A program made the translations under genes and the position numbers. Of a DNA stretch of 64,000 nucleotides, positions 44,628 to 57,659 are shown piece by piece; position 1 is the first letter of the stretch, and each line of letters starts with the position of its first letter. Origin of the DNA: Rhynchonema sp. JSB1_4 (lineage: Eukaryota > Nematoda > Chromadorea > Monhysterida > Xyalidae); contig JASAMV010006833.1 in NCBI GenBank assembly GCA_030248065.1, positions 1-64,000 on the forward strand. The letters run 5' to 3'. The notes under the pieces were generated by a model. The model was not told the origin of the DNA and made no database searches. It saw nothing but the letters and a program-made list of their open reading frames with translations.

Positions 44628-47600
44628 ATGACGGCCGACACACAGCCCCAATCGAACACATCACCGACCACCAGTGATCTGTATTATGTGTACAGTTGTG
44701 ATCTGGATGCACATTTGGATGTGAAAATTGGATCATTGGATGGTGAGCTTTGCTTGCCATAATATTGAGGAGGCAGGTGAACGCACAAAAAGTCATTTTA
44801 GCGTGAACATCGGCGTGATGCTGCAAATTTCCTGTGGTCTGGTGACACTGCCTGCGCCTAATTAAGAGTTGCATAGGAAAAACGGTTATGAAAAAAGTTT
44901 TGTGACGAACCGATTTTTTCCCGGGCAACGGAATAATGAGACGTCGCCATAGTTTCTCCATGGGATTGACCCAAAACACGGTTTTTCTGCATGTGTGTTT
45001 TCGGAAAAGTGGCAACTCCATATGTGCGCAATGAAGATCTATTGTTTTCTGTCTGTATTATGCAGGCAAACTGCCACGTCTCGATTACAAAACGCTGCTG
45101 AATGATGAAAACCTGAGTTCACAACGATGTGCGTGCGTGTTACAGGACGATCCGGCGTACAGTGAACAGAAACCGGACTTGTTCGTCACGTGTGAGGTGA
45201 GGTAATCGGCTGTTTAGCACTTCCAGCAAAAGAAATAGTGGCGATCACATTTACCATGTAACCTTTATCAGGTCTGGTCGGATTCCCACCGTGTCGGCAA
45301 TTCCGTGCGAACACGACACAAAACGCACACAACACGTTGGTCATGGAATGAATGGATTAGACTGCCTATCAAATTCAGGTGGTTGTCTCAACCTTTGGTT
45401 TGGTGCCATGAAATTCGACATTACACATTTGTTTCTTCAGCCAACTTTCGCGAGATGCTTTGTTGGCGATTACATTGTGGGACATACATGATAATCCATT
45501 GGAGCCACATGCCATTGGCGGGACAACAATCGCGTTGTTCAGCAAACGAGGTGTATTCAGGAAAGGTGTGCTGACGACTTATTAGCTGATTGTTATGGAA
45601 GTTATATTGCACTTTTCTGGTGTACTTTTCACTTGCAATCTGTTCACTGATGATTCACGCGGGAAGGACAAGGGATGTCGTAGAATTTGCTCTGATCTGC
45701 ACGTGCGTTGCACTTACGATAAAAAATGATCAATTTCGCCGTCATCTATACCCTATTTCACGACACCTATCACCCCAATGATAACAACAGGCATATATGA
45801 CGTGCGTCTGTGGCCGTTCGAACAAGCCGATGGTGCTCAACCGTACAAAACACCCGGCAAAATATCGTCGAGTGTAATTGGTGCTGAACCGCTGAATGAA
45901 GGTTGGATTGATATGGTGATTGTTTCACATTTGGCTCACGTCATTCTGGTTTTGAAAAACCGCACTGCTTCCTATATTAAAGGGCTCGGGACATAACCGA
46001 AGGAAGGGTAGCAGGACATATTGTTACATACCGTTGGAAAGCATTCCGACAGCATATGTCACGCGCAAATTTTAAGCTCCTTGGAGATTCGCTATCTCTT
46101 GGTAGAGCGACTTTTCGTTCCAGAAAAAAGTGAATTTTTTCACCATTTGGAACGACCGCTGCAGAAACTCCAATCGAGTTGAAGGTCAAGTAACACGTGG
46201 ATAGGATTACAACAGCTTCGGGATAACTTATCGTCACAACTTCAGTCGCTCAAACCATTGCTTCACACGGTGAGGGTGCGAAACGTTCCAAAAATCTGCC
46301 TAATTTTTCGAGAACACAAGTTTGTCCCTAAATTTTGAAGTTATGCTTAGCGCTGCGGAAGTAAGAATGCAATGGAGAAATAGAGCATGATCGAAAGTAT
46401 CAGAAAATAAGGTTTTTAAATTTTTTAACTGATGGCTAGCTCCGTGACAGGCCTAAAAATCCATTAAATTGCCGCTAAACTAGGTGGTTACATTCATCGC
46501 CAGAATTATGACACATAAAGGCCACAGATTGCATCGGATCCGAAACAAAAAATTGAGAGAAACGTCTGGTTTAACAACCTGTCAAGGTCCGAAGACCCCG
46601 AGGTCTACAGATCTCTCGAAGCCGCCCTACTAACCTGAATATAATATTCAGCTATAAATGCTTATTGTTAATAGGTATTGCAAATGTGACAGCACCAAAC
46701 AATGTATCTCAAGAGTAGCTTTCGAACGATATATAACAAATTCTAATGAATTCTTACGCTTAAGGGCAGAGGCTAAAAAATTGCTTTTTTGACGATTCTG
46801 GAATGAACCGTCACGTCACCGTGTGCGATTTCGGAATTTTGGCCGTTTCATATCCAAGAGATAGTGTGGGCATGTCATATATCGTTCGGTAGCTACGTTG
46901 AAGCTACATCGTTTGGTGCTATCAAATGTGCAATAATTTTTAACAGTAACGACTTATAGCCTAATATCTTATTCAGGCTGGCATGGCTGTAGCAGCCGAA
47001 CCATGGAGTTTGAAATCTTTAAACACGTGTGGATTGTTGGATTGTGCGTTTATCTGACTTTTTCGTTTCCAATGCAATGCAATTCGTGGCTTATTTACGT
47101 CACATTTCCGTCAATGAATACAACTATGCCGTTTAGGGACAATTTTTAGGTCTTTTTCGGCCTGTCACGCCGCTATCTAAGTGTTTCCAAATTTAAAAAC
47201 CTTATTTTCTGGTACTTTCGAAAATGCTCTATTTTTCTAGTGCATTTTCATTTCCGCAACAAAAAGCGCGGCCTCAAAATTTATTGACAAACTTGTGTTT
47301 TCGAAAAATGTGACCGATTTTTGGAACGTTTCGCACCCTCACCGAGTGAAGCAATGCCTTGAGCAACTGAAGTTCTCATGACAAGTTATCCAGAAGCTGT
47401 TGTAACTCTATCCACGTGTTACTTGACCTTCATCTCATTTGGGGTTTCTGCACCGGTCGTTTCAAGTTGTGAAAAAAATTCACTTTTTCTGGAACGAAAA
47501 GTCGCTCTACCAAGAGATAGCGAATCTGTAAGGAGCTTAACATTTGTGCGGGACATATGCTGTCACAGTGCCTTCCAACGGTGTATAACACTGTGCTCTG

Positions 47601-50600
47601 CTGCCCTTCATTCGGTTGTGTCCCGAGCCCTTTAACAATGTTGTTGAATTGGAGCGTAGAGTTTGTATTTCGTATTTGTAGTTTTGCACCTCTAGTGCCC
47701 GAAGGCAACGTGGCAAATCGTGTTAAACGGTAAGAGAGAGGTGAGAAATATCACAGTCACACGATAATGAAACGTTGGGACTGTCCAATAACATGATATG
47801 AATGAATTTTAATAATGGAGAAACGTGTGTGCGTTCAATTGCTCAACTGGTTTCGTGATGTTTCACGTGAGAACGACACATGTTCATCTGAGGGTGCATG
47901 TAAAGTTACAATGTAATGGGTAGGAACCCCCATGAAGCACTCGGTCCCTAATCTCTTTCCATGCTCACCCAGATTCCCAATCAGCAGCAAGTGAGATGCA
48001 TCGACTGACACGTCTCAGCAAGCATTATCGAAACGGACTCATGCCACAGGTGGAGTGGCTGGACAAATTGGCATTTGGCAAAATCAGTGAAATAAACGCA
48101 CAATACAAACGGAACACGAAGGACTTGTATCTCATGTTGGACTTTCCGATGGTGAGACAGTTCTTATTCTTTCAAAGTGGACTACTAGCTAGCGAGTTTA
48201 GTAGCTTTGTGTCACTGAGATGCCAATTTGGCCCAAATAAAAATTTTGTAAAGGCAAACTGCGCCAACACGAGCCCGATTTCGGAGGTGGTGTGCTTGCA
48301 AAACGAATAGAAAGAGAAAGTCATCATCCGCCACGTGGTACTCTACAACGTGTAAGATTTTCCAAATCAGCAGTCACGTATCTTTCACTAATCTGCCACC
48401 TCCGAAATCGGGCTCGTGTTGGCGTAGATTGCCTTTATTTTTAGGGCTACTAAATCTGAAAATTTACTTGCTTTTCGAAAAAAAATTTATCTTCTGAAAA
48501 AATTCATGTGGTGTTGTGAGATGCCGTTTACACGCTGTTTGTTTTTTTGACAGTTGGGCACTTTGATATTTTTAAAATTCTGGAGTTCTTTTGTGCTGAC
48601 CTTACATGTTACTACCGATCAGCGCCCGTATCTATTGAAATTCATCAGCGGACCTGCGCTGTTGTAACAGCTGCGGCGATTAGTCCGTATGCGAAAAGCG
48701 TTTGTTGTTGCACAGCAAACATGTCCGTTGCATATGTGTGCCCGTTTAATATCTGGGCTCTGGCCGTATGCTTTGAATTTTTTTGTCATTTTGGGCCATT
48801 TGCTGCAAGTGTTCAAGCACTTCGTTGCTGACTGGTGGCTTTCATGGGCAACAGGGCTTCTGGCATCAAATTTCGCGCCAGAGTTCAAGAACCGCAAAGT
48901 CAACTATTGTGTGTCCCCGCCTCAGAAGAGGAGGTCGGAGTGCGAAAATAACTTTTACGTCAGTCTTAATTTCAACATCAAGATCTGCCTTCAGATTGAG
49001 CAAAACGGCCAGCAACATATGGTCGTCTATTTTGAGAAGCACGCCGACGAGATACAGTACTTTCGACCGGCACCCCAGCATCTGCAATTCTATGATCCCG
49101 AGGTGGACAGCATTGTTTAGACCTTTTTGTAGTAACCGCAAAGAAAATAAATTAAATTTGTTTATCCCTACAGCTCGACCTGGACAATCTAGTCGAAGCC
49201 AAACACCGTGTTTTGACACGAAGCGCACGTGCGGCAACGGTCGACAGAGAACTGAAGCCAAATGCTGCGACCAGGGATCAGTTGGAGGCTGGTTGTGCTT
49301 TGATTGCTGTTCAGTTTATCTTGTATATTGAGTTTGCGCTAATTGTCAGTATGAAGTGGTACTCTCAGTGGCTGGCATGCATTTTTGTCGTTATTTATTC
49401 CCTCGAATTCGGTGATAGTGCGATTAGCTGTGTAGCATGGTGATTTTTGACCTCTGCTATGGTGTTGATGTCACGTGTGTCGGTACTGCAGTGGGTCTGC
49501 AACCGACAACAAAAAACTTAGGAAAATTTTTGAGAGAACTGAAACAAATGTAACAATTGCAGGCCATAATCGCTATCCCGCCTACACGTCAACTGTCTCA
49601 AGAACAACGCGATCTGATATGGAAGTTTCGGTACTCGCTCAGCGCCAACAACAAAGCGCTCGCTAAGTTCCTACAGTCGGTGCAGTGGGATAGACCGAAT
49701 GAGGAAAAAGAGGTGGCTGTTATGATTCTGTTCTGCCGACTGTCTTTGCGCCAACTTGTGAGAGGTCACGTTTACGTGACACATCGCCGAAATTTCCGGT
49801 GTTGAACGACTCAGCACAGCACCCAATTATTTTATCATCAATTCATAGGCACTCGATCTTCTGCACAAATGGTCGCCGATGTCGATTGAAGATGCATTGC
49901 AACTGCTATCACCTGAATTCACACATCCAGCGGTATGTTATGTTCGCAATTTTAGTTGGTTTTTCTGGTGAGATGTGAAAGCTTAGGTTCGCTATTCACT
50001 ATATAACGTCGTTTCCTGTCACATCGCAATGCGACCTCATCTGTTGCTCGTTTGGTTCCGCGTTGTCTCATCTTAACTCTTGCCAAAAATGTGCAATTGT
50101 TTTGAATGATTATGATCTTTATTTTCTTTACTTGCACAAACACATAGTGTGTGTTCAGGTGCGTCGTTACGCAGTGAGTCGTCTGGCCAGCGCACCTGCT
50201 GATGACCTGCTGTTGTATTTGTTGCAGTTGGTGCAGGTAACTCGCGCATATCGTTGCACTGTGTTTGCGTTCACGTCTGTCCCAGGCTATTGAGATACAT
50301 ACTGTATACGATATAAAAATATATAATTGCTGCGATTTCGACATAATTCAATCATATGCTGATGTCTTAGCACAGAAAGGCTACCTATTGTATGTAGCGA
50401 AGGTAATCCCAATTTGTTAATCGCTTTCGTTGTGTATAAAGATCATGAAAATTAAATTTGAATGTGATTAAGGCGTTGAAGTTCGAGTCACTGCAATCGA
50501 TCGAGTCTGGCAGCGACCAATCATTCGTCCGTTCCTTCATGGCACACGACAAGGGCAGTGATGCACGACATGTGGGCATGGACTTGTGGAGGACGGCTGA

Positions 50601-53600
50601 TTATGGCGAGGATGTCGCTGCCGCTATGATGGTTGGCATTTGCAATCGTGAATAATTGTATACCGTTGGTATTGCGACGATAGGAGCGCATAGAGACTGA
50701 TGACGTTCATACTGTTCAGGTATAACGAGTGGTTGGTATTGAATATACACAATATCAGATCGGATATGCGAACATACAAGTTGAGCATAGCACTAACTGA
50801 CTGAATCTGACTTGGTCACCACAAGAAAAAAGAAAGTTATTCACCAGGCACGGCTCTGTGACAACAACATTTATGCTTTCACAGGACCAACCAGATGTGT
50901 CCGACCCAGCCATCTCCCCCACCCCAACTGACCAAGCAACAGTGCCATCAGAGACAAATATAAAGTCCACCAATCAGTCCAGTGATTCGAGCACTCCGGA
51001 TCTGGCCACCTTTCTGATTCAAGCGGCCTGCAATGACGCTCGATTGGCCAACTATTTTTACTGGTATTTGAAGGTAGGTGTGGCCGATTGTGTGCATGTG
51101 AATGGTTGAGTTAGGACATTGTCGTTGGCGTTGCGTGTTGATCAACAGTGATGTGTCAAATTCATCCAAGACGGTCATGAAACTAAGCTTAAAAACTGTT
51201 GCACAATTTCTGCCTTGCAATCATGGAGTGACTTCACGCTTTTTTCATTTGTGCAGCGTTCATTTTTACATGTAGGCGGGCAGTGCCCAAATGCGAGGCA
51301 AAGATACGGTTTCAAACCGAATGCCGTATGTGATGTTTCATGCAAGAATGATCTGACAGATCTGTTGTGATCGGACAATAGTCGACCCCCCAATGCAGAA
51401 CGTGAAAATAACAATAATTTAAAAAGTGCTACACCGACATTGATGAACACCTGTTGATTGGTTGACAGGTAGAATGCGATTCGTACGACAACGAGAACTC
51501 AACTGATGCATCTAATGCTACTGATGGTCAGTTGATGTGATTGATTATTACCAGAACATTTCGTTTTTCAGCCAATCCTGTTTCGTTCAAGTGTCTGTGT
51601 AAATTTGCAGCCAGCGAGGCAGCCACGCATCGTCAACAACTGCACGCAATGTACACGACTGTGTTGAGACGGTTGTCACGCGCGCTGTTCAAGGGTGGCA
51701 CTGAGGCGAAACGAAGACGCGCACAGTTATTACAGCAACAGGTTGATTTTGGTTGATGATGCTATTAACATCGTGTATATCTCAGTCTTTGGATATACTG
51801 TTTGACTGAAGAAGTACGGAAACCCTTTCGTGACGCGACGCTAGGCCTCGGCCGTGGGTGTTCTTGGAGATAAGTTTGATGCTGTATTCGAAAGCAGACG
51901 CGATTTAGTTTCTTGTGTTAAAATTTATATGTTCAAGACCTTCAGCAAATTTTGGTGAAGGACAGTTGCTCCCACGATTGTTTCACGCGTTTTCACACGA
52001 GACTAATTTGGCGGTAATCTGCTTCCAGACCACGCAGCCTGTTCACAAAAGGAGACCAATGCAAAAGAAATTAATAGGAGAGCCTCTGGAATGCAGTACC
52101 TACTTATCTCCATGTATAAACGCGACCGAGATCCAGCCTCAAAAATCGTTTCCGTACTTGTTGGGTGACCCTGTGTGTATACAGAGAGAATAAAAGCTAC
52201 GTAATGAGCTTAAATAGCTGCACAAACCAATAATGTGTAATGCTCCAACATTTTCTTCGCACTAATTGCAGAGTTTCGTCGAGCGCCTGGTGCAAATAAT
52301 GCAAGCTGTGGCCAAAGAACCGGGCAATCGGAAACGGAAGATCGAGTTCATACAATCGCAGCTGTCGAGCAACGCCGGTGCAACGGCGAATAACGAATCA
52401 CGGTAGGGCTGATGTTCCATAGTGCTATCAGATTTGGTGCCGGTTAACTGTTCAAATGTTATTCACAGTGCAACCTCTACAGTTCACCGTTGTTCCCCAA
52501 AAACTGAACACTCAACAATTCGTCCGAAAACAAGCATCGCTAATCTACCCATTGCCCATGCAGCCATGCGACCGGCACCGATCTGTCGCATCTGTCATCC
52601 ATGCCCCATCCCCTCGACCCGAGTGTGCGTGTGTCACATGTGTTGGCTGATCGAGCCACTTTGTTCAATTCAGCATTGATGCCGTGCAAGATCACGTTCA
52701 GAACCATTGATGGCAGGGATTACACAACCATATTCAAATATGGCGATGACCTGAGGTGAGCTGAGCCGTTTGTTTGTTTGGTGATGTGGTATTTTTAGTG
52801 TTGCTTTTTTCAACTAAGCACGCCTGGAGCGCTGATGTTTTATGTGAGAATGATTTGACATCACGTCTGCATCAGATTGTTCTTGTGGCTTCTCGTGACC
52901 AAACAAAGTAATAACAATCGAAAATTTGAATCGTGCAAGGAATCAAACAATTCATTCTTAATGTCTTTTTTTACATTTTATTAACACCATTTGTTGAGAC
53001 CAAACAAAATTGCGAAATGCTGATACTCCGGAAGGAATCTACAACTTGAAGTGGTGCATTGGCCGCAAGTACGGGCAAAATTAGCGCACAAACCGTATCA
53101 CATAGATAGTTGCAGTCCCACCCCCACCACGAGTGTGTTTCAGACAAGACCAACTGGTGATCCAAATGATCCACCTGATCGACCAACTACTTCGTGCCGA
53201 GAACCTCGATCTGCGTCTCACACCCTACAACGTGCTGGCCACCGGTGCCCAGACGGGATTCGTCGAGTTCGTCGAGAGTCAACCGTTGAGGGATGTCATC
53301 AATAATTACAACAGCGTCACTGTGAGTCAACCCGTCTGCTTTCTGTCAGGCTCATTTTGAAGGCTGGCTCTATTTTCTCAGCCAACTTTGCGCAGTTTGC
53401 CGCCTCGCCGAAAGCCAGCGCTTAGAGTCGGCTTCATGTTTTGATTCTGTGCCACCGTTAAGTCCACGGTATGTTCACCTCCAAACAAGTTTGTTGGTGC
53501 TCCGATTTGCTCTTGTAGCGTTGTTAAAAAGTGGATATATATATAAAAAGTGACGCACACTTTAAAAGCACACTTCCGATCTCCAACGCAAAATTGAGGT

Positions 53601-55180
53601 TGAATTCGTGGAAAAGTTACACTTGTCGCAATTATTTGTGATCAATGTAAGCATCGGTACATAATGATGTGCGCGGCTTTGGGTTTGGGCAGAGTATGTG
53701 AATCGCAATTCGCAAGTGATTTTAGTTGAACATTCCTCCATTTGTAGGCGTACTTCAAATTCTACCGTCCGAGCAACACGGGTCCATACGGCATTGAGCC
53801 CGACGTCATCGACAACTACGTGCGTTCGTTGGCTGGATACTCGGTGATCAGCTACATATTGGGTATTGGTGATCGACATCTGCATAATCTGTTGTTGTGC
53901 AAAAATGGACGATTGTTCCACGTGGATTTTGGATACATACTTGGTCAGTGACATCTGTTTAATGTGTTTTGGATTAAAACATGGTCGTTGTCATCACAAG
54001 CAGTACCAAAATTAACCCCAATTCATGATCAGGTCGCGATCCCAAACCGCTGGCGCCACCGGTGAAACTCACTGATGCGATGATCGAGCCAATTGGGGGA
54101 TTACAAGTGAGGTTTTATGACTTTTTGCGGGAAGGATTGCGACGTGCATTCGAATATTGGACTTGTTTTCGTCTCTTGACCTGGTAGTGGCTTGGCAATT
54201 TTGTGTGGTGCTTTACGTGGACAACTGTAAAAGTTGTAATCACTTCTTGATCTGCCGGCAACGGTTCGGTCAATTTGTTTGACCTTGATGTTTCACCATC
54301 GTGTGACTTGCACGTCAAATTACTTCTGTCTTGCTCTGTGTTTGGGATCGAGGTCTCTTAAAATGACAAAACATTGATGAACCGACTGGTCTGGTTAGAT
54401 TGAGTACATTACTGCGCACCTGTGGCTGCATCTGTTGGCTGATGTTTCCCCCATGGATGACTAGAATTGAATGAAAAAAAAGTTGAAGCAAGTCAAGATG
54501 CTAAATTTACTGCCGCGCAGTAAATTACGCCTCATAGTTATCTTCCACGTTTAAACCCGAAGCCTAACCACGCGCAGTTCTGAAACATTGCACACCGCTG
54601 CCTGGCTGGCTGGCAAGCAATACGTGGGTGTTGGCTGTTCGAATGTTTCAGAAGTTGATTTTCGGGTTGAGATCTGGACATAAACTATGGTCCGTACCCA
54701 GGTGCACGGCATGGAATTGGGAAATTTACTGTATATCAACACCACGAAACAATGAAATAATCAAATTCATATTCAGTCAGCACACTGGCAACAATGTCGT
54801 CATTTCTGCTACGATTCGTTTCTGATCCTTCGCCGTCACGCTAATCTCATCCTGAATCTGTTTGCATTGATGCAGCACGCCACCATACCGGACATTGCAC
54901 TCGAACCCGAGAGGGCTGCCACGAAGATTGAGGTCAGTTGATATGATAAGGGCTTTGGCAGTTGTTGTGATCATCGTGTTTACCATGGTCTAATGGACCT
55001 GGGATGTTTTCGTTATATTGGTTTGAGACACAACGTTGACTTCAGGAGCGTTTCCACTTGGACCTGAGCGAAGAAGAAGCAGTGGTTCTGATGCAGAATG
55101 TGATCGAAGCATCGATATCTGCCAAATTCGCCGTCATCAGTGATGTGTTCCACGACATGGCGCAGTTCATCAGAAATTGA
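44628..55180 (+). CDS. PIK3C3: Class III phosphatidylinositol 3-kinase Vps34 (PIK3C3)
   Basis: There are 22 exons: 44628-44742, 45066-45196, 45272-45378, 45441-45565, 45791-45901, 47985-48151, 48926-49102, 49174-49287, 49563-49712, 49849-49932, 50159-50236, 50473-50631, 50885-51073, 51479-51536, 51611-51741, 52272-52402, 52564-52755, 53144-53321, 53748-53943, 54033-54106, 54777-54932 and 55046-55180. They give 985 residues in frame. The C2 domain opens with [20 protein letters not shown] (residues 19-38). The helical domain contains [12 protein letters not shown] and RRYAVSRLA. The kinase domain has [12 protein letters not shown], the catalytic loop GDRHLHNLL (Asp about 841) and [16 protein letters not shown]. 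The C-terminal helix ends DMAQFIRN. Vps34 phosphorylates phosphatidylinositol to PI3P for autophagy and endosomal sorting, with Vps15 and Beclin-1. The protein is about 100 residues longer than the human enzyme, mostly in linkers. One intron (49288-49562) appears to be GC-AG. Intron 5 holds the TTAA palindrome. Confidence 0.97.
45981..47631. mobile_element. TTAA foldback element 2 in Vps34 intron 5 (1.65 kb palindrome)
   Basis: Two diverged inverse arms of roughly 825 bp meet near 46806. The termini are AGGGCTCGGGACA and its inverse, bordered by TTAA (45977-45980 and 47632-47635). The arms share blocks such as GGGTGCGAAACGTTCCAAAA and AGCACCAAACNATGTA. A single related arm lies at 58723-58870. 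No transposase. Confidence 0.85.
48251..48435. mobile_element. MITE family H, complete copy in Vps34 intron 6
   Basis: 185 bp with inverted ends of about 40 bp (AAGGCAAACTGCGCCAACAC on the left, inverse on the right) between TA dinucleotides (48249-48250 and 48436-48437). Confidence 0.8.
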
Positions 55181-55995
55181 GTCCGTCATTTGATGTCGAA
55201 CCAAATGTCCATCCTGTACTTGGAATAAAAAATGTTGTGCTAAATACCAAGTGTTTTTATGTATTTTTGATCCATCAATGCCGTTGTATTTGATATTCTG
55301 ACATACTTGCCATCGTGTGCTGTCTCTTGAATGAAATCCCATGCTTGGCAAGTTTGCAGTCCGATTTCAACTTGTTTAGCTCGAGATGATTTATCGTCAT
55401 AATTACACCCTGACCCCGCTTCTTTGTGAATGCTCAAATTGCCTTCAATTATTGTGGCGCTTGTGCCTCCACTGTGATAACATTATTGGCGGTTACAGTG
55501 CAAGTCAAGAGTATTGGCTCCGCTCAGCTTGACGCAGCAACTTCACTGTTAACTTCGTGTGTTACCAAACGCGCTTTGAACGTTTTTTTACACACATCAT
55601 GTTATTTGACCATGCGTGTGTATTGCTTGCAATATGCGTAGTAACGGAGGTTTTAATAAAATACACCCAATGTGCAATCGCCAGTCTTTATGCCATGCAT
55701 GTTACATTCAATCTGCATCTGCAATTCAATATAATTCAATCGCTCGCACCTCAAATTAGATGAAAAATCAATCAACAATTAGATTCAGAAATTCTAGCTT
55801 TCATATTCTCATTCGTTCTGGGTGGTCACCAGAGTTTTCAAAAAATCACACACGCAAATACTGGCAAGTTACCCTTCGTCAAAAATCATGGTTTGGTATT
55901 GGCATTGGTTCTTAACTGGGTGCATAAAGCTGCCTGCACAAAATCTAATAACATGTCATTAAATATATTGTCGTTTCGCCCCATGTTTTCTTTCA
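55181..55995. other. Convergent 3' region between Vps34 and the tetraspanin-like gene
   Basis: It contains the Vps34 polyadenylation signal and no recognised gene. Confidence 0.5.
55224..55229 (+). promoter_or_regulatory. Polyadenylation signal, Vps34
   Basis: AATAAA 44 nt downstream of the stop codon. Confidence 0.6.
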
Positions 55996-57659
55996 TTATT
56001 CTTGTCTTGGTTTTATTTCTTCACTTCGGATGTGGCCTCTGCGTGGAATGATGTTGGTCAGTGGTAAAGCCAAGTCAAACAAAAAAACCTGGGCAAGCAA
56101 CAAGCGCATGAAACTACCGGTGTTTTCAGTTGCTTCGGTCACGTCTCCCGTCATCGCTGAAAAATCACCCGTCATCGCTGAAACATCACCCGTCATGGCT
56201 GACACGTCACCGGTCATAGCCGAAACATCGCCGGTCATGGCTGAAACATCAGATGTTCCCGCAGTCGTCTGGTCACCGGTGGCCTCGGTCACGTCACTGC
56301 CGCCCGTGATCGTTTTGCCGTCATCGTCTGAAAGTTATGTCCTGTTTTGTCGCTTGTTGCATCCCGAAATGTAATAAATATGTCGGTCATATGCTTGGGC
56401 TTAGACGGGTGTCACGACGACGGCACAAGACCAGCACGTGAGGCACAAAGAGCACATTAGGCGTTGGTTATGCGTGCAGTGCTGTCTGCTGTGTATGTAA
56501 GGGGTGGTGCAGTGCAAGGCGGCAGCCGGGTTTGGTTGATAATAGCGCGGTTTAGCGTTGCACGGGCTGCAGGTGGCTGGACCTCCCATGCAAGCATGGA
56601 GACGCGGTTCTTCTATCGCCTTAGGTTCATTTGATGAGGGCTGGAAGCCCAGGAGGGGAACTCCGACATCACTGTGTGACACGGGCTCAGGTGACTTAAT
56701 ATTGCCGCCACTCTGAATATCGTGTTCTCTGAGACCCACATGGGTGCACTGACAGTCGGATACTTGTCTCACCTTTATCTTTCGGCGCGAATCGCGCGGT
56801 CCAGAGCATGAATGTCGAAAAGCAGAGCACGCTGATGACCAGTGCCGTGAACATGAAGCACAAACTTGGCAGCAGGATGCTGTTGTCTTTGGCGTTCGTC
56901 TGACCGTCGTACATGCACGACCAGTCCTGTGTGTGATTATAACGTTTCAGTACGTAATTGGATAATCGTGGAATCTCGCCAGATTGACACCTCAATCTGG
57001 CAACCCTTGATCATAACACTCTCTGCGGTTTCGGCCGTCATCGTATCGTTTTCGTAGTCGGTCGTCGATTCTTCAAGTGCGTCGGCAATGCTGATAGATT
57101 CGGGTCGATCCTTCGCCTTGATTACACCGAACACAAGCACTACCGCGTCGATCAGCACCAAAAGTGCGATGTACTGAAACATCAACGGTTTGTGCTATAC
57201 TGTGACTTGACAATTAGTCATGTGTGACACTAACTATTCCGATTATGATGGTTCGTTGTAATTTCACGCCGACGGTGCCCATGACCGTCACGACTGTCGC
57301 CAACACTGCGAACGCTGTCAGCACTTTCTCAGCCTGAAACTTGCATTTCAGTCTACATTACCGCGCGTTGCTTACATTACAACTTACGTATGATCCATAC
57401 GGACCTTTGCTTGCGATTGCGGCGGCCGCCAAGAGAAGCAGCGAGAAAATCTGTTGAACAATAGAGCAACGTTTGAAAAAATCTTATTCTTTTGTAGTTC
57501 GCCAAAGAGAACTTTCTGCCAGTTACTGTCACAATATCAAATGATGTGTCTGTGTGTAAACAATTTCTTTAGTTTTATCGCACACGCACACTCTTCAACT
57601 CATGAACCAACCGCTGTAACAACGTGGAGCTGAATTTGAAAATGTTTGAGCGTAATCAT
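55996..57659 (-). CDS. Four-TM tetraspanin-like membrane protein with heptapeptide-repeat tail
   Basis: Six exons on -: 57659-57612, 57450-57388, 57333-57235, 57173-56991, 56926-56773 and 56327-55996. They give 292 residues in frame. The four hydrophobic segments are VVTAIFSLLLLAAAAIA, a second from LTAFAVLATVVTVMGTVG, YIALLVLIDAVVLVFGVI, and SLCFMFTALVISVLCFSTFM. Spacing matches the tetraspanin plan: short first loop, paired TM2/TM3, and an extracellular loop of about 65 residues rich in Asp/Glu/Thr before TM4. The tetraspanin CCG motif is missing, so the assignment rests on topology. The cytoplasmic tail has five DVSAMTG-type heptads (21-bp repeats at 56150-56250) and ends with another hydrophobic stretch (RLLLAQVFLFDLALPL). 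Exon 1 was chosen because it supplies phase and a full TM1. An alternative first exon at 57848 does not keep frame. Confidence 0.65.
56150..56255 (-). repeat. 21-bp coding tandem repeat (DVSAMTG)x5
   Basis: Five copies of a 21-bp unit (GCTGAAACATCACCCGTCAT type on +), one variant with DFSAMTG. The frame is preserved, within the last exon of the tetraspanin-like gene. Confidence 0.85.

Noticed and set aside
46260..47340. Possible coding core inside the Vps34-intron palindrome
   Set aside because: The arms are inverse copies right to the centre and carry no long frame or transposase motif.
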